From Setophaga petechia (taxonomy: Eukaryota > Chordata > Aves > Passeriformes > Parulidae), in NCBI GenBank assembly GCA_024362935.1, contig JANCRA010000169.1, positions 558,501-622,500 on the forward strand: 64,000 nt of DNA. The letters are read 5' to 3'. The notes beneath the pieces were generated by a model. It was not told the DNA's origin. It made no database searches and worked only from the letters and a program-made list of their open reading frames with translations. Positions 1-11,665 of this stretch are shown here, piece after piece; the stretch's first letter is position 1; every line of letters starts with the position of its first letter. A program made the position numbers and the translations under genes.

Positions 1-41
1 TTAGTCTCTTCAAAAAATGGTCTGGAAGGAACTGAGCGGCA
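1..41 (+). repeat. Partial B monomer (3' end)
   Basis: These bases match the last 41 bases of every B monomer, from TTAGTCTCTTC to GAGCGGCA. The unit they close begins upstream of the window. Confidence 0.95.
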
Positions 42-1533
42 TTGCAAAGGACCAAAAGATGCAGAACGAAGCTCACAGATGTTGCACAAGCAGGGGAAAA
101 AGACAAAGACGAAGACACAACTCGCTGGGGAAGATATGAGGGACATGGCATGGATACCTAAAAGAAAAAAAAAAAAATTCTTTCCCAAAGTCAAAGCCAT
201 CAAAAGGCAGGCCATATGCCATCAAGTGCAGGCACATGCAGCAGAGCTTGCCAAAATTGATCCCTGCTGAAGGCCAAAACACAAAGGAAGGACTTCCAAA
301 CTCCCTGGAATGGAGATACCATCAGAGCAATTGCAATCGGAGGTGAAAAATAAAAAATTGGGGAAATTTTGTCATTCCGAGAAAATAGCCAGCATTAAAT
401 CCGGCGCATTGCAAAGGACCAAAACATGCCAAAACTAAGCTCACAGCTGTTGCAAAAGCAGGGGAATAATTCAAGGAGGAAGAGACGACTTGCAGGGCAA
501 GAAAAAAGAAACGCGGCCAGGATACCTAAAAGAAAAAAACAAAGAAATTTCTTTCCCAAAGTCAAAGCCATCAAAAGGCAGGCCATATGCCATCAAGTGC
601 AGGCACATGCATCAGAGCTTGCCAAAACTGTTCCCTGCTGAAGGCCAAAACACAAAGGAAGGACTTCCAAACTCCCTGGAATGGAGATACCATCAGAGCA
701 ATTGCAATCGGAGGAGAAAAAAAAATAATTGGGGAAATATTGTCATTCCGAGAAAATGGCCAGCATTAAATCCGGCGCATTGCAAAGGACCAAAACATGC
801 TAAAACTAAGCTCACAGCTGTTGCAAAAGCTGGGGAATAAGTCAAGGAGGAAGACACGACTTGCTGGCGAAGATATAAGAAACACGGCATGGATACCTAA
901 GAAAAAAAACAAAGAAATTTCTTTCCCAAAGTCGAAGCCATCAAAAGGCAGGCCATATGCCATCAAGTGCAGGCATATGACTCAGAGCTTGCCAAAACTG
1001 ATCCCCGCTGAAGGCCGAAACACAAGGGAAGGACTTCCAAACTCCCTGGAATGGAGATACCATCAGAGCAATTGCAATCGGAGGAGAAAAAATAAAAATT
1101 GGGCAAATTTTGTCATTCCGAGAAAATGGCCAGCATTAAATCCGGCGCATTGCAAAGGACCAAAACATGCCAAAACTAAGCTCACAGCTGTTGCAAAAGC
1201 TGGGGAATAAGTCAAGGAGGAAGACTCGACTTGCTGGCGAAGATATAAGAAACACGGCATGGATACTAAGAAAACAAAAAAAAATCTTTCGCAAAGTCAA
1301 AGCCATCAAAAAGCATGGCATGCCATCAAGTGCAGGGACATGCACCAAAGAATCTTCTATTAGTCCCCATTGAATCGGGAAACGGAATCTTGCGAACCCC
1401 AAAAGAAAGACTTACAAACACTCTGCAAAGGACATAGGATCAAAAGAAATGCAATTGAAAAAAACCCCACAAAAACCAGAAAATTTGGAGTTTTACTCTC
1501 TTCAAAAAATGGTCTGGAAGGAACTGAGCGGCA
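42..1533 (+). repeat. Unit 1: C-A-A-B (short B)
   Basis: C 42-408, A 409-779, A 780-1149, B 1150-1533. B is the 384-bp form with TTGAATCGGGAAACGG in place of the hairpin. The A at 780 is a chimera: a B-like head (GCTGGCGAAGATA, AACACGGCATGG) followed by an A tail. Confidence 0.93.
1376..1396. repeat. Residual hairpin footprint in a short-form B (type example)
   Basis: The short B reads CCCCATTGAATCGGGAAACG and then GGAATCTTGCGA, so only the outer part of the right arm remains and the left arm and loop are gone (51 bp shorter than the 435-bp form). The same junction is in all ten short B copies, with one base change at 30801. Confidence 0.85.
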
Positions 1534-2704
1534 TTGCAAAGGACCAAAAGCTGCAGAACGAAGCTCACAGATGTTGCACAAGCAGGGGAAAAAGACAAAG
1601 ACGAAGACACAACTCGCTGGGGAAGATATGAGGGACATGGCATGGATACCTAAAAGAAAAAACAAAAATTTCTTTCCCAAAGTCAAAGCCATCAAAAGGC
1701 AGGCCATATGCCATCAAGTGCAGGCACATGCAGCAGAGCTTGCCAAAATTGATCCCTGCTGAAGGCCAAAACACAAAGGAAGGACTTCCAAACTCCCTGG
1801 AATGGAGATACCATCAGAGCAATTGCAATCGGAGGAGAAAAAAAAAAATTGGGGAAATTTTGTCATTCCGAGAAAATGGCCAGCATTAAATCCGGCGCAT
1901 TGCAAAGGACCAAAACATGCCAAAACTAAGCTCACAGCTGTTGCAAAAGCAGGGGAATAATTCAAGGAGGAAGACACGACTTGCAGGGCAAGATATAAGA
2001 AACGCGGCAAGGATACCTAAGAAAAAAAACAAAGAAATTTCTTTCCCAAAGTCAAAGCCATCAAAAGGCAGGCCATATGCCATCAAGTGCAGGCATATGC
2101 ATCAGAGCTTGCCAAAACTGATCCCCGCTGAAGGCCAAAACACAAAGGAAGGACTTCCAAACTCCCTGGAATGGAGATACCATCAAAGCAATTGCAATCG
2201 TAGGAGAAAAAAAAAAAATTGGGGAAATTTTGTCATTCCGAGAAAATGGCCAGCATTAAATCCGGCGCATTGCAAAGGACCAAAACATGCCAAAACTAAG
2301 CTCACAGCTGTTGCAAAAGCAGGGGAATAAGTCAAGGAGGAAGACTCGACTTGCTGGCGAAGATATAAGAAACACGGCATGGATACTAAGAAAACAAAAA
2401 AAAATCTTTCGCAAAGTCAAAGCCATCAAAAAGCATGGCATGCCATCAAGTGCAGGGACATGCACCAAAGATTCTTCTATTAGTCCCCATTGAAATCGCA
2501 AGATTCCGTTTCCCTTCCCGAAAGGAAATTACATTTCCTTTCGGGAAGGGAAACGGAATCTTGCGAACCCCAAAAGAAAGACTTACAAACACCCTGCAAA
2601 GGACATAGGATCAAAAGAAATGCAATTGAAAAAAACCCCACAAAAACCAGAAAATTCGGAGTTTTAGTCTCTTCAAAAAATGGTCTGGAAGGAACTGAGC
2701 GGCA
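1534..2704 (+). repeat. Unit 2: C-A-B
   Basis: C 1534-1899, A 1900-2269, B 2270-2704. Hairpin 2496-2566 with 34-bp perfect arms and loop TAC. The A tail carries the rare AATCGTAGGAG variant, shared with tails of 3506, 5476 and 12033. Confidence 0.93.
2496..2566. repeat. B-monomer inverted repeat, TAC loop (type example)
   Basis: Left arm 2496-2529 (TCGCAAGATTCCG...) is a perfect reverse complement of right arm 2533-2566 (...CGGAATCTTGCGA); the 3-nt loop is TAC at 2530-2532. Aligning B with A places it at the position of GCTGAA|GGCC in A, between CCCCATTGAA and CCCCAAAAG of B, so it looks like an insertion into an ancestral monomer. I see no convincing target-site duplication. A cruciform or a transcribed stem-loop is possible; neither is shown. 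Confidence 0.95.
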
Positions 2705-3505
2705 TTGCAAAGGACCAAAAGATGCAGAACGAAGCTCACAGATGTTGCACAAGCAGGGGAAAAAGACAAAGACGAAGACACAACTCGCTGGGGAAGATAT
2801 GAGGGACATGGCATGGATAACTAAAAGAAAAAACAAAAATTTCTTTCCCAAAGTCAAAGCCATCAAATGGCAGGCCATATGCCATCAAGTGCAGGCACAT
2901 GCAGCAGAGCTTGCCAAAACTGATCCCCGCTGAAGGCCAAAACACAAAGGAAGGACTTCCAAACTCCCTGGAATGGAGATACCATCAAAGCAATTGCAAT
3001 CGGAGGAGAAAAAATAAAAATTGGGCAAATTTTTTCATTCCGAGAAAATGGCCAGCATTAAATCCGGCGCATTGCAAAGGACCAAAACATGCCAAAACTA
3101 AGCTCACAGCTGTTGCAAAAGCTGGGGAATAAGTCAAGGAGGAAGACACGACTTGCTGGCGAAGATATAAGAAACACGGCATGGATACTAAGAAAACAAA
3201 AAAAAATCTTTCGCAAAGTCAAAGCCATCAAAAAGCATGGCATGCCATCACGTGCAGGGACATGCACCAAAGATTCTTCTATTAGTCCCCATTGAAAACG
3301 CAAGATTCCGTTTCCCTTCCCGAAAGGAAATGAATTTCCTTTCGGGAAGGGAAACGGAATCTTGCGAACCCCAAAAGAAAGACTTACAAACACTCTGCAA
3401 AGGACATAGGATCAAAAGAAATGCAATTGAAAAAAACCCCACAAAAACCAGAAAATTTGGAGTTTTAGTCTCTTCAAAAAATGGTCTGGAAGGAACTGAG
3501 CGGCA
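2705..3505 (+). repeat. Unit 3: C-B dimer
   Basis: C 2705-3071, B 3072-3505. Hairpin 3298-3367 with loop GA; the left flank reads GAAAACGC instead of GAAATCGC, removing the outermost base pair. The C tail reads ACTGATCCCCG and CATCAAAGC, as in A monomers. Confidence 0.93.
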
Positions 3506-4307
3506 TTGCAAAGGACCAAAAGCTGCAGAACTAAGCTCACAGATGTTGCACAAGCAGGGGAAAAAGACAAAGACGAAGACACAACTCGCTGGGGAAGATA
3601 TGAGGGACATGGCATGGATACCTAAAAGAAAAAACAAAAATTTCTTTCCCAAAGTCAAAGCCATCAAAAGGCAGGCCATATGCCATCAAGTGCAGGCATA
3701 TGCATCAGAGCTTGCCAAAACTGATCCCCGCTGAAGGCCAAAACACAAAGGAAGGACTTCCAAACTCCCTGGAATGGAGATACCATCAAAGCAATTGCAA
3801 TCGTAGGAGAAAAAAAAAAAATTGGGGAAATTTTGTCATTCCGAGAAAATGGCCAGCATTAAATCCGGCGCATTGCAAAGGACCAAAACATGCCAAAACT
3901 AAGCTCACAGCTGTTGCAAAAGCAGGGGAATAAGTCAAGGAGGAAGACTCGACTTGCTGGCGAAGATATAAGAAACACGGCATGGATACTAAGAAAACAA
4001 AAAAAAATCTTTCGCAAAGTCAAAGCCATCAAAAAGCATGGCATGCCATCAAGTGCAGGGACATGCACCAAAGATTCTTCTATTAGTCCCCATTGAAATC
4101 GCAAGATTCCGTTTCCCTTCCCGAAAGGAAATTACATTTCCTTTCGGGAAGGGAAACGGAATCTTGCGAACCCCAAAAGAAAGACTTACAAACACCCTGC
4201 AAAGGACATAGGATCAAAAGAAATGCAATTGAAAAAAACCCCACAAAAACCAGAAAATTCGGAGTTTTAGTCTCTTCAAAAAATGGTCTGGAAGGAACTG
4301 AGCGGCA
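3506..4307 (+). repeat. Unit 4: C-B dimer with chimeric C
   Basis: C 3506-3872, B 3873-4307. Hairpin 4099-4169, loop TAC. The C starts with a CTGCAGAACTAAG head but from about 3690 has the tail of the A at 1900 (GGCATATGCATCAG, AATCGTAGGAG). It is a C/A crossover product. Confidence 0.92.
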
Positions 4308-5108
4308 TTGCAAAGGACCAAAAGATGCAGAACGAAGCTCACAGATGTTGCACAAGCAGGGGAAAAAGACAAAGACGAAGACACAACTCGCTGGGGAAGA
4401 TATGAGGGACATGGCATGGATAACTAAAAGAAAAAACAAAAATTTCTTTCCCAAAGTCAAAGCCATCAAATTGCAGGCCATATGCCATCAAGTGCAGGCA
4501 CATGCAGCAGAGCTTGCCAAAACTGATCCCCGCTGAAGGCCAAAACACAAAGGAAGGACTTCCAAACTCCCTGGAATGGAGATACCATCAAAGCAATTGC
4601 AATCGGAGGAGAAAAAATAAAAATTGGGCAAATTTTTTCATTCCGAGAAAATGGCCAGCATTAAATCCCGCGCATTGCAAAGGACCAAAACATGCCAAAA
4701 CTAAGCTCACAGCTGTTGCAAAAGCTGGGGAATAAGTCAAGGAGGAAGACACGACTTGCTGGCGAAGATATAAGAAACACGGCATGGATACTAAGAAAAC
4801 AAAAAAAAATCTTTCGCAAAGTCAAAGCCATCAAAAAGCATGGCATGCCATCACGTGCAGGGACATGCACCAAAGATTCTTCTATTAGTCCCCATTGAAA
4901 ACGCAAGATTCCGTTTCCCTTCCCGAAAGGAAATGAATTTCCTTTCGGGAAGGGAAACGGAATCTTGCGAACCCCAAAAGAAAGACTTACAAACACTCTG
5001 CAAAGGACATAGGATCAAAAGAAATGCAATTGAAAAAAACCCCACAAAAACCAGAAAATTTGGAGTTTTAGTCTCTTCAAAAAATGGTCTGGAAGGAACT
5101 GAGCGGCA
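4308..5108 (+). repeat. Unit 5: C-B dimer
   Basis: C 4308-4674, B 4675-5108. Hairpin 4901-4970, loop GA. It is a near copy of unit 3 at 1,603 bp spacing; the C has CAAATTGCAGG where unit 3 has CAAATGGCAGG. Confidence 0.93.
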
Positions 5109-6280
5109 TTGCAAAGGACCAAAAGCTGCAGAACGAAGCTCACAGATGTTGCACAAGCAGGGGAAAAAGACAAAGACGAAGACACAACTCGCTGGGGAAG
5201 ATATGAGGGACATGGCATGGATACCTAAAAGAAAAAACAAAAATTTCTTTCCCAAAGTCAAAGCCATCAAAAGGCAGGCCATATGCCATCAAGTGCAGGC
5301 ACATGCAGCAGAGCTTGCCAAAATTGATCCCTGCTGAAGGCCAAAACACAAAGCAAGGACTTCCAAACTCCCTGGAATGGAGATACCATCAGAGCAATTG
5401 CAATCGGAGGAGAAAAAAAAAAAAATGGGGAAATTTTGTCATTCCGAGAAAATGGCCAGCATTAAATCCGGCGCATTGCAAAGGACCAAAACATGCCAAA
5501 ACTAAGCTCACAGCTGTTGCAAAAGCAGGGGAATAATTCAAGGAGGAAGACACGACTTGCAGGGCAAGATATAAGAAACGCGGCAAGGATACCTAAAAAA
5601 AAAAACAAAGAAATTTCTTTCCCAAAGTCAAAGCCATCAAAAGGCAGGCCATATGCCATCAAGTGCAGGCATATGCATCAGAGCTTGCCAAAACTGATCC
5701 CCGCTGAAGGCCAAAACACAAAGGAAGGACTTCCAAACTCCCTGGAATGGAGATACCATCAAAGCAATTGCAATCGTAGGAGAAAAAAAAAAAATTGGGG
5801 AAATTTTGTCATTCCGAGAAAATGGCCAGCATTAAATCCGGCGCATTGCAAAGGACCAAAACATGCCAAAACTAAGCTCACAGCTGTTGCAAAAGCAGGG
5901 GAATAAGTCAAGGAGGAAGACTCGACTTGCTGGCGAAGATATAAGAAACACGGCATGGATACTAAGAAAACAAAAAAAAATCTTTCGCAAAGTCAAAGCC
6001 ATCAAAAAGCATGGCATGCCATCAAGTGCAGGGACATGCACCAAAGATTCTTCTATTAGTCCCCATTGAAATCGCAAGATTCCGTTTCCCTTCCCGAAAG
6101 GAAATTACATTTCCTTTCGGGAAGGGAAACGGAATCTTGCGAACCCCAAAAGAAAGACTTACAAACACCCTGCAAAGGACATAGGATCAAAAGAAATGCA
6201 ATTGAAAAAAACCCCACAAAAACCAGAAAATTCGGAGTTTTAGTCTCTTCAAAAAATGGTCTGGAAGGAACTGAGCGGCA
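5109..6280 (+). repeat. Unit 6: C-A-B
   Basis: C 5109-5475, A 5476-5845, B 5846-6280. Hairpin 6072-6142, loop TAC. The A has an uninterrupted A-tract after GGATACCT, shared only with 12033. Confidence 0.93.
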
Positions 6281-7081
6281 TTGCAAAGGACCAAAAGATG
6301 CAGAACGAAGCTCACAGATGTTGCACAAGCAGGGGAAAAAGACAAAGACGAAGACACAACTCGCTGGGGAAGATATGAGGGACATGGCATGGATAACTAA
6401 AAGAAAAAACAAAAATTTCTTTCCCAAAGTCAAAGCCATCAAATGGCAGGCCATATGCCATCAAGTGCAGGCACATGCAGCAGAGCTTGCCAAAACTGAT
6501 CCCCGCTGAAGGCCAAAACACAAAGGAAGGACTTCCAAACTCCCTGGAATGGAGATACCATCAAAGCAATTGCAATCGGAGGAGAAAAAATAAAAATTGG
6601 GCAAATTTTTTCATTCCGAGAAAATGGCCAGCATTAAATCCGGCGCATTGCAAAGGACCAAAACATGCCAAAACTAAGCTCACAGCTGTTGCAAAAGCTG
6701 GGGAATAAGTCAAGGAGGAAGACACGACTTGCTGGCGAAGATATAAGAAACACGGCATGGATACTAAGAAAACAAAAAAAAATCTTTCGCAAAGTCAAAG
6801 CCATCAAAAAGCATGGCATGCCATCACGTGCAGGGATATGCACCAAAGATTCTTCTATTAGTCCCCATTGAAAACGCAAGATTCCGTTTCCCTTCCCGAA
6901 AGGAAATGAATTTCCTTTCGGGAAGGGAAACGGAATCTTGCGAACCCCAAAAGAAAGACTTACAAACACTCTGCAAAGGACATAGGATCAAAAGAAATGC
7001 AATTGAAAAAAACCCCACAAAAACCAGAAAATTTGGAGTTTTAGTCTCTTCAAAAAATGGTCTGGAAGGAACTGAGCGGCA
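6281..7081 (+). repeat. Unit 7: C-B dimer
   Basis: C 6281-6647, B 6648-7081. Hairpin 6874-6943, loop GA. The C tail is A-like (ACTGATCCCCG). Confidence 0.93.
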
Positions 7082-8252
7082 TTGCAAAGGACCAAAAGCT
7101 GCAGAACGAAGCTCACAGATGTTGCACAAGCAGGGGAAAAAGACAAAGACGAAGACACAACTCGCTGGGGAAGATATGAGGGACATGGCATGGATACCTA
7201 AAAGAAAAAACAAAAATTTCTTTCCCAAAGTCAAAGCCATCAAAAGGCAGGCCATATGCCATCAAGTGCAGGCACATGCAGCAGAGCTTGCCAAAATTGA
7301 TCCCTGCTGAAGGCCAAAACACAAAGCAAGGACTTCCAAACTCCCTGGAATGGAGATACCATCAGAGCAATTGCAATCGGAGGAGAAAAAAAAAAAATTG
7401 GGGAAATTTTGTCATTCCGAGAAAATGGCCAGCATTAAATCCCGCGCATTGCAAAGGACCAAAACATGCCAAAACTAAGCTCACAGCTGTTGCAAAAGCA
7501 GGGGAATAATTCAAGGAGGAAGACACGACTTGCAGGGCAAGATATAAGAAACGCGGCAAGGATACCTAAGAAAAAAAACAAAGAAATTTCTTTCCCAAAG
7601 TCAAAGCCATCAAAAGGCAGGCCATATGCCATCAAGTGCAGGCACATGCATCAGAGCTTGCCAAAACTGATCCCCGCTGAAGGCCAAAACACAAAGGAAG
7701 GACTTCCAAACTCCCTGGAATGGAGATACCATCAAAGCAATTGCAATCGGAGGAAAAAAAAAAAAAATAGGGGAAATTTTGTCATTCCGAGAAAATGGCC
7801 AGCATTAAATCCGGCGCATTGCAAAGGACCAAAACATGCCAAAACTAAGCTCACAGCTGTTGCAAAAGCTGGGGAATAAGTCAAGGAGGAAGACACGACT
7901 TGCTGGCGAAGATATAAGAAACACGGCATGGATACTAAGAAAACAAAAAAAATCTTTCGCAAAGTCAAAGCCATCAAAAAGCATGGCATGCCATCAAGTG
8001 CAGGGACATGCACCAAAGATTCTTCTATTAGTCCCCATTGGAATCGCAAGATTCCGTTTCCCTTCCCGAAAGGAAATGTAACTTCCTTTCGGGAAGGGAA
8101 ACGGAATCTTGCGAACCCCAAAAGAAAGACTTACAAACACTCTGCAAAGGACATAGGATCAAAAGAAATGCAATTGAAAAAAACCCCACAAAAACCAGAA
8201 AATTCGGAGTTTTAGTCTCTTCAAAAAATGGTCTGGAAGGAACTGAGCGGCA
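7082..8252 (+). repeat. Unit 8: C-A-B
   Basis: C 7082-7448, A 7449-7818, B 7819-8252. Hairpin 8044-8114, loop GTA, with one arm mismatch (ACTTCC). The left flank is CATTGGAATCG, shared only with 14376. Confidence 0.93.
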
Positions 8253-9373
8253 TTGCAAAGGACCAAAAGATGCAGAACGAAGCTCACAGATGTTGCACAA
8301 GCAGGGGAAAAAGACAAAGACGAAGACACAACTCGCTGGGGAAGATATGAGGGACATGGCATGGATACCTAAAAGAAAAAACAAAAATTTCTTTCCCAAA
8401 GTCAAAGCCATCAAAAGGCAGGCCATATGCCATCAAGTGCAGGCACATGCAGCAGAGCTTGCCAAAATTGATCTCCGCTGAAGGCCAAAACACAAAGGAA
8501 GGACTTCCAAACTCCCTGGAATGGAGATACCATCAGAGCAATTGCAATCGGAGGAGAAAAAAAAAAAATTGGGCAGATTTTGTCATTCCGAGAAAATGGC
8601 CAACATTAAATCCGGCACATTGCAAAGGACCAAAACATGCCAAAACTAAGCTCACAGCTGTTGCAAAAGCTGGGGAATAAGTCAAGGAGGAAGACACGAG
8701 TTGCAGGGCAAGATATAAGAAACGCGGAAAGGATACCTAAGAAAAAAAACAAAGAAATTTCTTTCCCAAAGTCAAAGCCATCAAAAGGCAGGCCATATGC
8801 CATCAAGTGCAGGCACATGCAGCAGAGCTTGCCAAAACTGATCCCCGCTGAAGGCCGAAACACAAAGGAAGGACTTCCAAACTCCCTGGAATGGAGATAC
8901 CATCAAAGCAATTGCAATCGGAGGAGAAAAAATAAAAATTGGGGAAATTTTGTCATTCCGAGAAAATGGCCAGCATTAAATCCCGCGCATTGCAAAGGAC
9001 CAAAACATGCCAAAACTAAGCTCACAGCTGTTGCAAAAGCAGGGGAATAAGTCAAGGAGGAAGACTCGACTTGCTGGCGAAGATATAAGAAACACGGCAT
9101 GGATACTAAGAAAACAAAAAAAAATCTTTCGCAAAGTCAAAGCCATCAAAAAGCATGGCATGCCATCAAGTGCAGGGACATGCACCAAAGAATCTTCTAT
9201 TAGTCCCCATTGAATCGGGAAACGGAATCTTGCGAACCCCAAAAGAAAGACTTACAAACACTCTGCAAAGGACATAGGATCAAAAGAAATGCAATTGAAA
9301 AAAACCCCACAAAAACCAGAAAATTCGGAGTTTTAGTCTCTTCAAAAAATGGTCTGGAAGGAACTGAGCGGCA
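8253..9373 (+). repeat. Unit 9: C-A-B (short B)
   Basis: C 8253-8619, A 8620-8989, B 8990-9373. B is the 384-bp form without the hairpin. Confidence 0.93.
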
Positions 9374-10174
9374 TTGCAAAGGACCAAAAGATGCAGAACG
9401 AAGCTCACAGATGTTGCACAAGCAGGGGAAAAAGACAAAGACGAAGACACAACTCGCTGGGGAAGATATGAGGGACATGGCATGGATAACTAAAAGAAAA
9501 AACAAAAATTTCTTTCCCAAAGTCAAAGCCATCAAATGGCAGGCCATATGCCATCAAGTGCAGGCACATGCAGCAGAGCTTGCCAAAACTGATCCCCGCT
9601 GAAGGCCAAAACACAAAGGAAGGACTTCCAAACTCCCTGGAATGGAGATACCATCAAAGCAATTGCAATCGGAGGAGAAAAAATAAAAATTGGGCAAATT
9701 TTTTCATTCCGAGAAAATGGCCAGCATTAAATCCGGCGCATTGCAAAGGACCAAAACATGCCAAAACTAAGCTCACAGCTGTTGCAAAAGCTGGGGAATA
9801 AGTCAAGGAGGAAGACACGACTTGCTGGCGAAGATATAAGAAACACGGCATGGATACTAAGAAAACAAAAAAAAATCTTTCGCAAAGTCAAAGCCATCAA
9901 AAAGCATGGCATGCCATCACGTGCAGGGACATGCACCAAAGATTCTTCTATTAGTCCCCATTGAAAACGCAAGATTCCGTTTCCCTTCCCGAAAGGAAAT
10001 GAATTTCCTTTCGGGAAGGGAAACGGAATCTTGCGAACCCCAAAAGAAAGACTTACAAACACTCTGCAAAGGACATAGGATCAAAAGAAATGCAATTGAA
10101 AAAAACCCCACAAAAACCAGAAAATTTGGAGTTTTAGTCTCTTCAAAAAATGGTCTGGAAGGAACTGAGCGGCA
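9374..10174 (+). repeat. Unit 10: C-B dimer
   Basis: C 9374-9740, B 9741-10174. Hairpin 9967-10036, loop GA. The C tail is A-like. Confidence 0.93.
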
Positions 10175-11665
10175 TTGCAAAGGACCAAAAGCTGCAGAAC
10201 TAAGCTCACAGATGTTGCACAAGCAGGGGAAAAAGACAAAGACGAAGACACAACTCGCTGGGGAAGATATGAGGGACATGGCATGGATACCTAAAAGAAA
10301 AAACAAAAATTTCTTTCCCAAAGTCAAAGCCATCAAAAGGCAGGCCATATGCCATCAAGTGCAGGCACATGCAGCAGAGCTTGCCAAAATTGATCCCTGC
10401 TGAAGGCCAAAACACAAAGCAAGGACTTCCAAACTCCCTGGAATGGAGATACCATCAGAGCAATTGCAATCGGAGGAGAAAAAAAAAAAATTGGGGAAAT
10501 TTTGTGATTCCGAGAAAATGGCCAGCATTAAATCCCGCGCATTGCAAAGGACCAAAACATGCCAAAACTAAGCTCACAGCTGTTGCAAAAGCAGGGGAAT
10601 AAGTCAAGGAGGAAGACACGACTTGCTGGCGAAGATATAAGAAACACGGCATGGATACCTAAGAAAAAAAACAAAGAAATTTCTTTCCCAAAGTCGAAGC
10701 CATCAAAAGGCAGGCCATATGCCATCAAGTGCAGGCATATGAATCAGAGCTTGCCAAAACTGATCCCCGCTGAAGGCCGAAACACAAGGGAAGGACTTCC
10801 AAACTCCCTGGAATGGAGATACCATCAGAGCAATTGCAATCGGAGGAGAAAAAATAAAAATTGGGCAAATTTTGTCATTCCGAGAAAATGGCCAGCATTA
10901 AATCCCGCGCATTGCAAAGGACCAAAACATGCCAAAACTAAGCTCACAGCTGTTGCAAAAGCAGGGGAATAAGTCAAGGAGGAAGACACGACTTGCTGGC
11001 GAAGATATAAGAAACACGGCATGGATACCTAAGAAAAAAAACAAAGAAATTTCTTTCCCAAAGTCGAAGCCATCAAAAGGCAGGCCATATGCCATCAAGT
11101 GCAGGCATATGAATCAGAGCTTGCCAAAACTGATCCCCGCTGAAGGCCGAAACACAAGGGAAGGACTTCCAAACTCCCTGGAATGGAGATACCATCAGAG
11201 CAATTGCAATCGGAGGAGAAAAAATAAAAATTGGGCAAATTTTGTCATTCCGAGAAAATGGCCAGCATTAAATCCGGCGCATTGCAAAGGACCAAAACAT
11301 GCCAAAACTAAGCTCACAGCTGTTGCAAAAGCTGGGGAATAAGTCAAGGAGGAAGACTCGACTTGCTGGCGAAGATATAAGAAACACGGCATGGATACTA
11401 AGAAAACAAAAAAAAATCTTTCGCAAAGTCAAAGCCATCAAAAAGCATGGCATGCCATCAAGTGCAGGGACATGCACCAAAGAATCTTCTATTAGTCCCC
11501 ATTGAATCGGGAAACGGAATCTTGCGAACCCCAAAAGAAAGACTTACAAACACTCTGCAAAGGACATAGGATCAAAAGAAATGCAATTGAAAAAAACCCC
11601 ACAAAAACCAGAAAATTTGGAGTTTTACTCTCTTCAAAAAATGGTCTGGAAGGAACTGAGCGGCA
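10175..11665 (+). repeat. Unit 11: C-A-A-B (short B) with duplicated chimeric A
   Basis: C 10175-10541, A 10542-10911, A 10912-11281, B 11282-11665 (384 bp). By eye the two A monomers are identical except for the C/G site near their 3' ends, so this is a very recent 370-bp tandem duplication. Both have a B-like head and an A tail. Confidence 0.93.

Larger units (their letters stand above)
1150..3690 (+). repeat. Copied block, partner at 11,282-13,823 (offset about 10,132 bp)
   Basis: Monomer starts 1150, 1534, 1900, 2270, 2705, 3072 and 3506 correspond to 11282, 11666, 12033, 12403, 12838, 13205 and 13639. Both copies carry the otherwise unseen GAGTTTTACTCTCTTC variant (near 1490 and 11622). 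Matching stops inside the C monomer near 3690, where the left copy switches to an A-like tail. Confidence 0.88.
5109..8450 (+). repeat. Copied block, partner at 11,666-15,000 (offset about 6,557 bp)
   Basis: Order C-A-B-C-B-C-A-B matches the partner monomer for monomer. Diagnostic shared variants are the long A-tract after GGATACCT (5588 and 12145), the AAATAGGGG variant (near 7764 and 14321) and CCCATTGGAATCG (near 8034 and 14591). The copies diverge inside the C monomer near 8460, where the left copy has ATTGATCTCCG and the right copy ACTGATCCCCG. A few substitutions separate the copies elsewhere. Confidence 0.9.

Noticed and set aside
2022..2029. Poly(A) tails of inserted SINEs or retrogenes
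   Set aside because: The A-tracts occur at fixed offsets in every monomer, with homologous sequence on both sides and no target-site duplications.
2496..2566. Rho-independent terminator or bacterial repeat element
   Set aside because: The stem-loop is followed by ACCCCAAAAG rather than a T-run, there are no adjacent genes, and the context is a eukaryotic-type satellite.
2496..2566. CENP-B box in or near the hairpin
   Set aside because: TTTCGGGAAGGGAAACGG resembles the motif, but the fixed TTCG-N4-A-N2-CGGG spacing is not met on either strand, and I saw no match elsewhere in the monomers.
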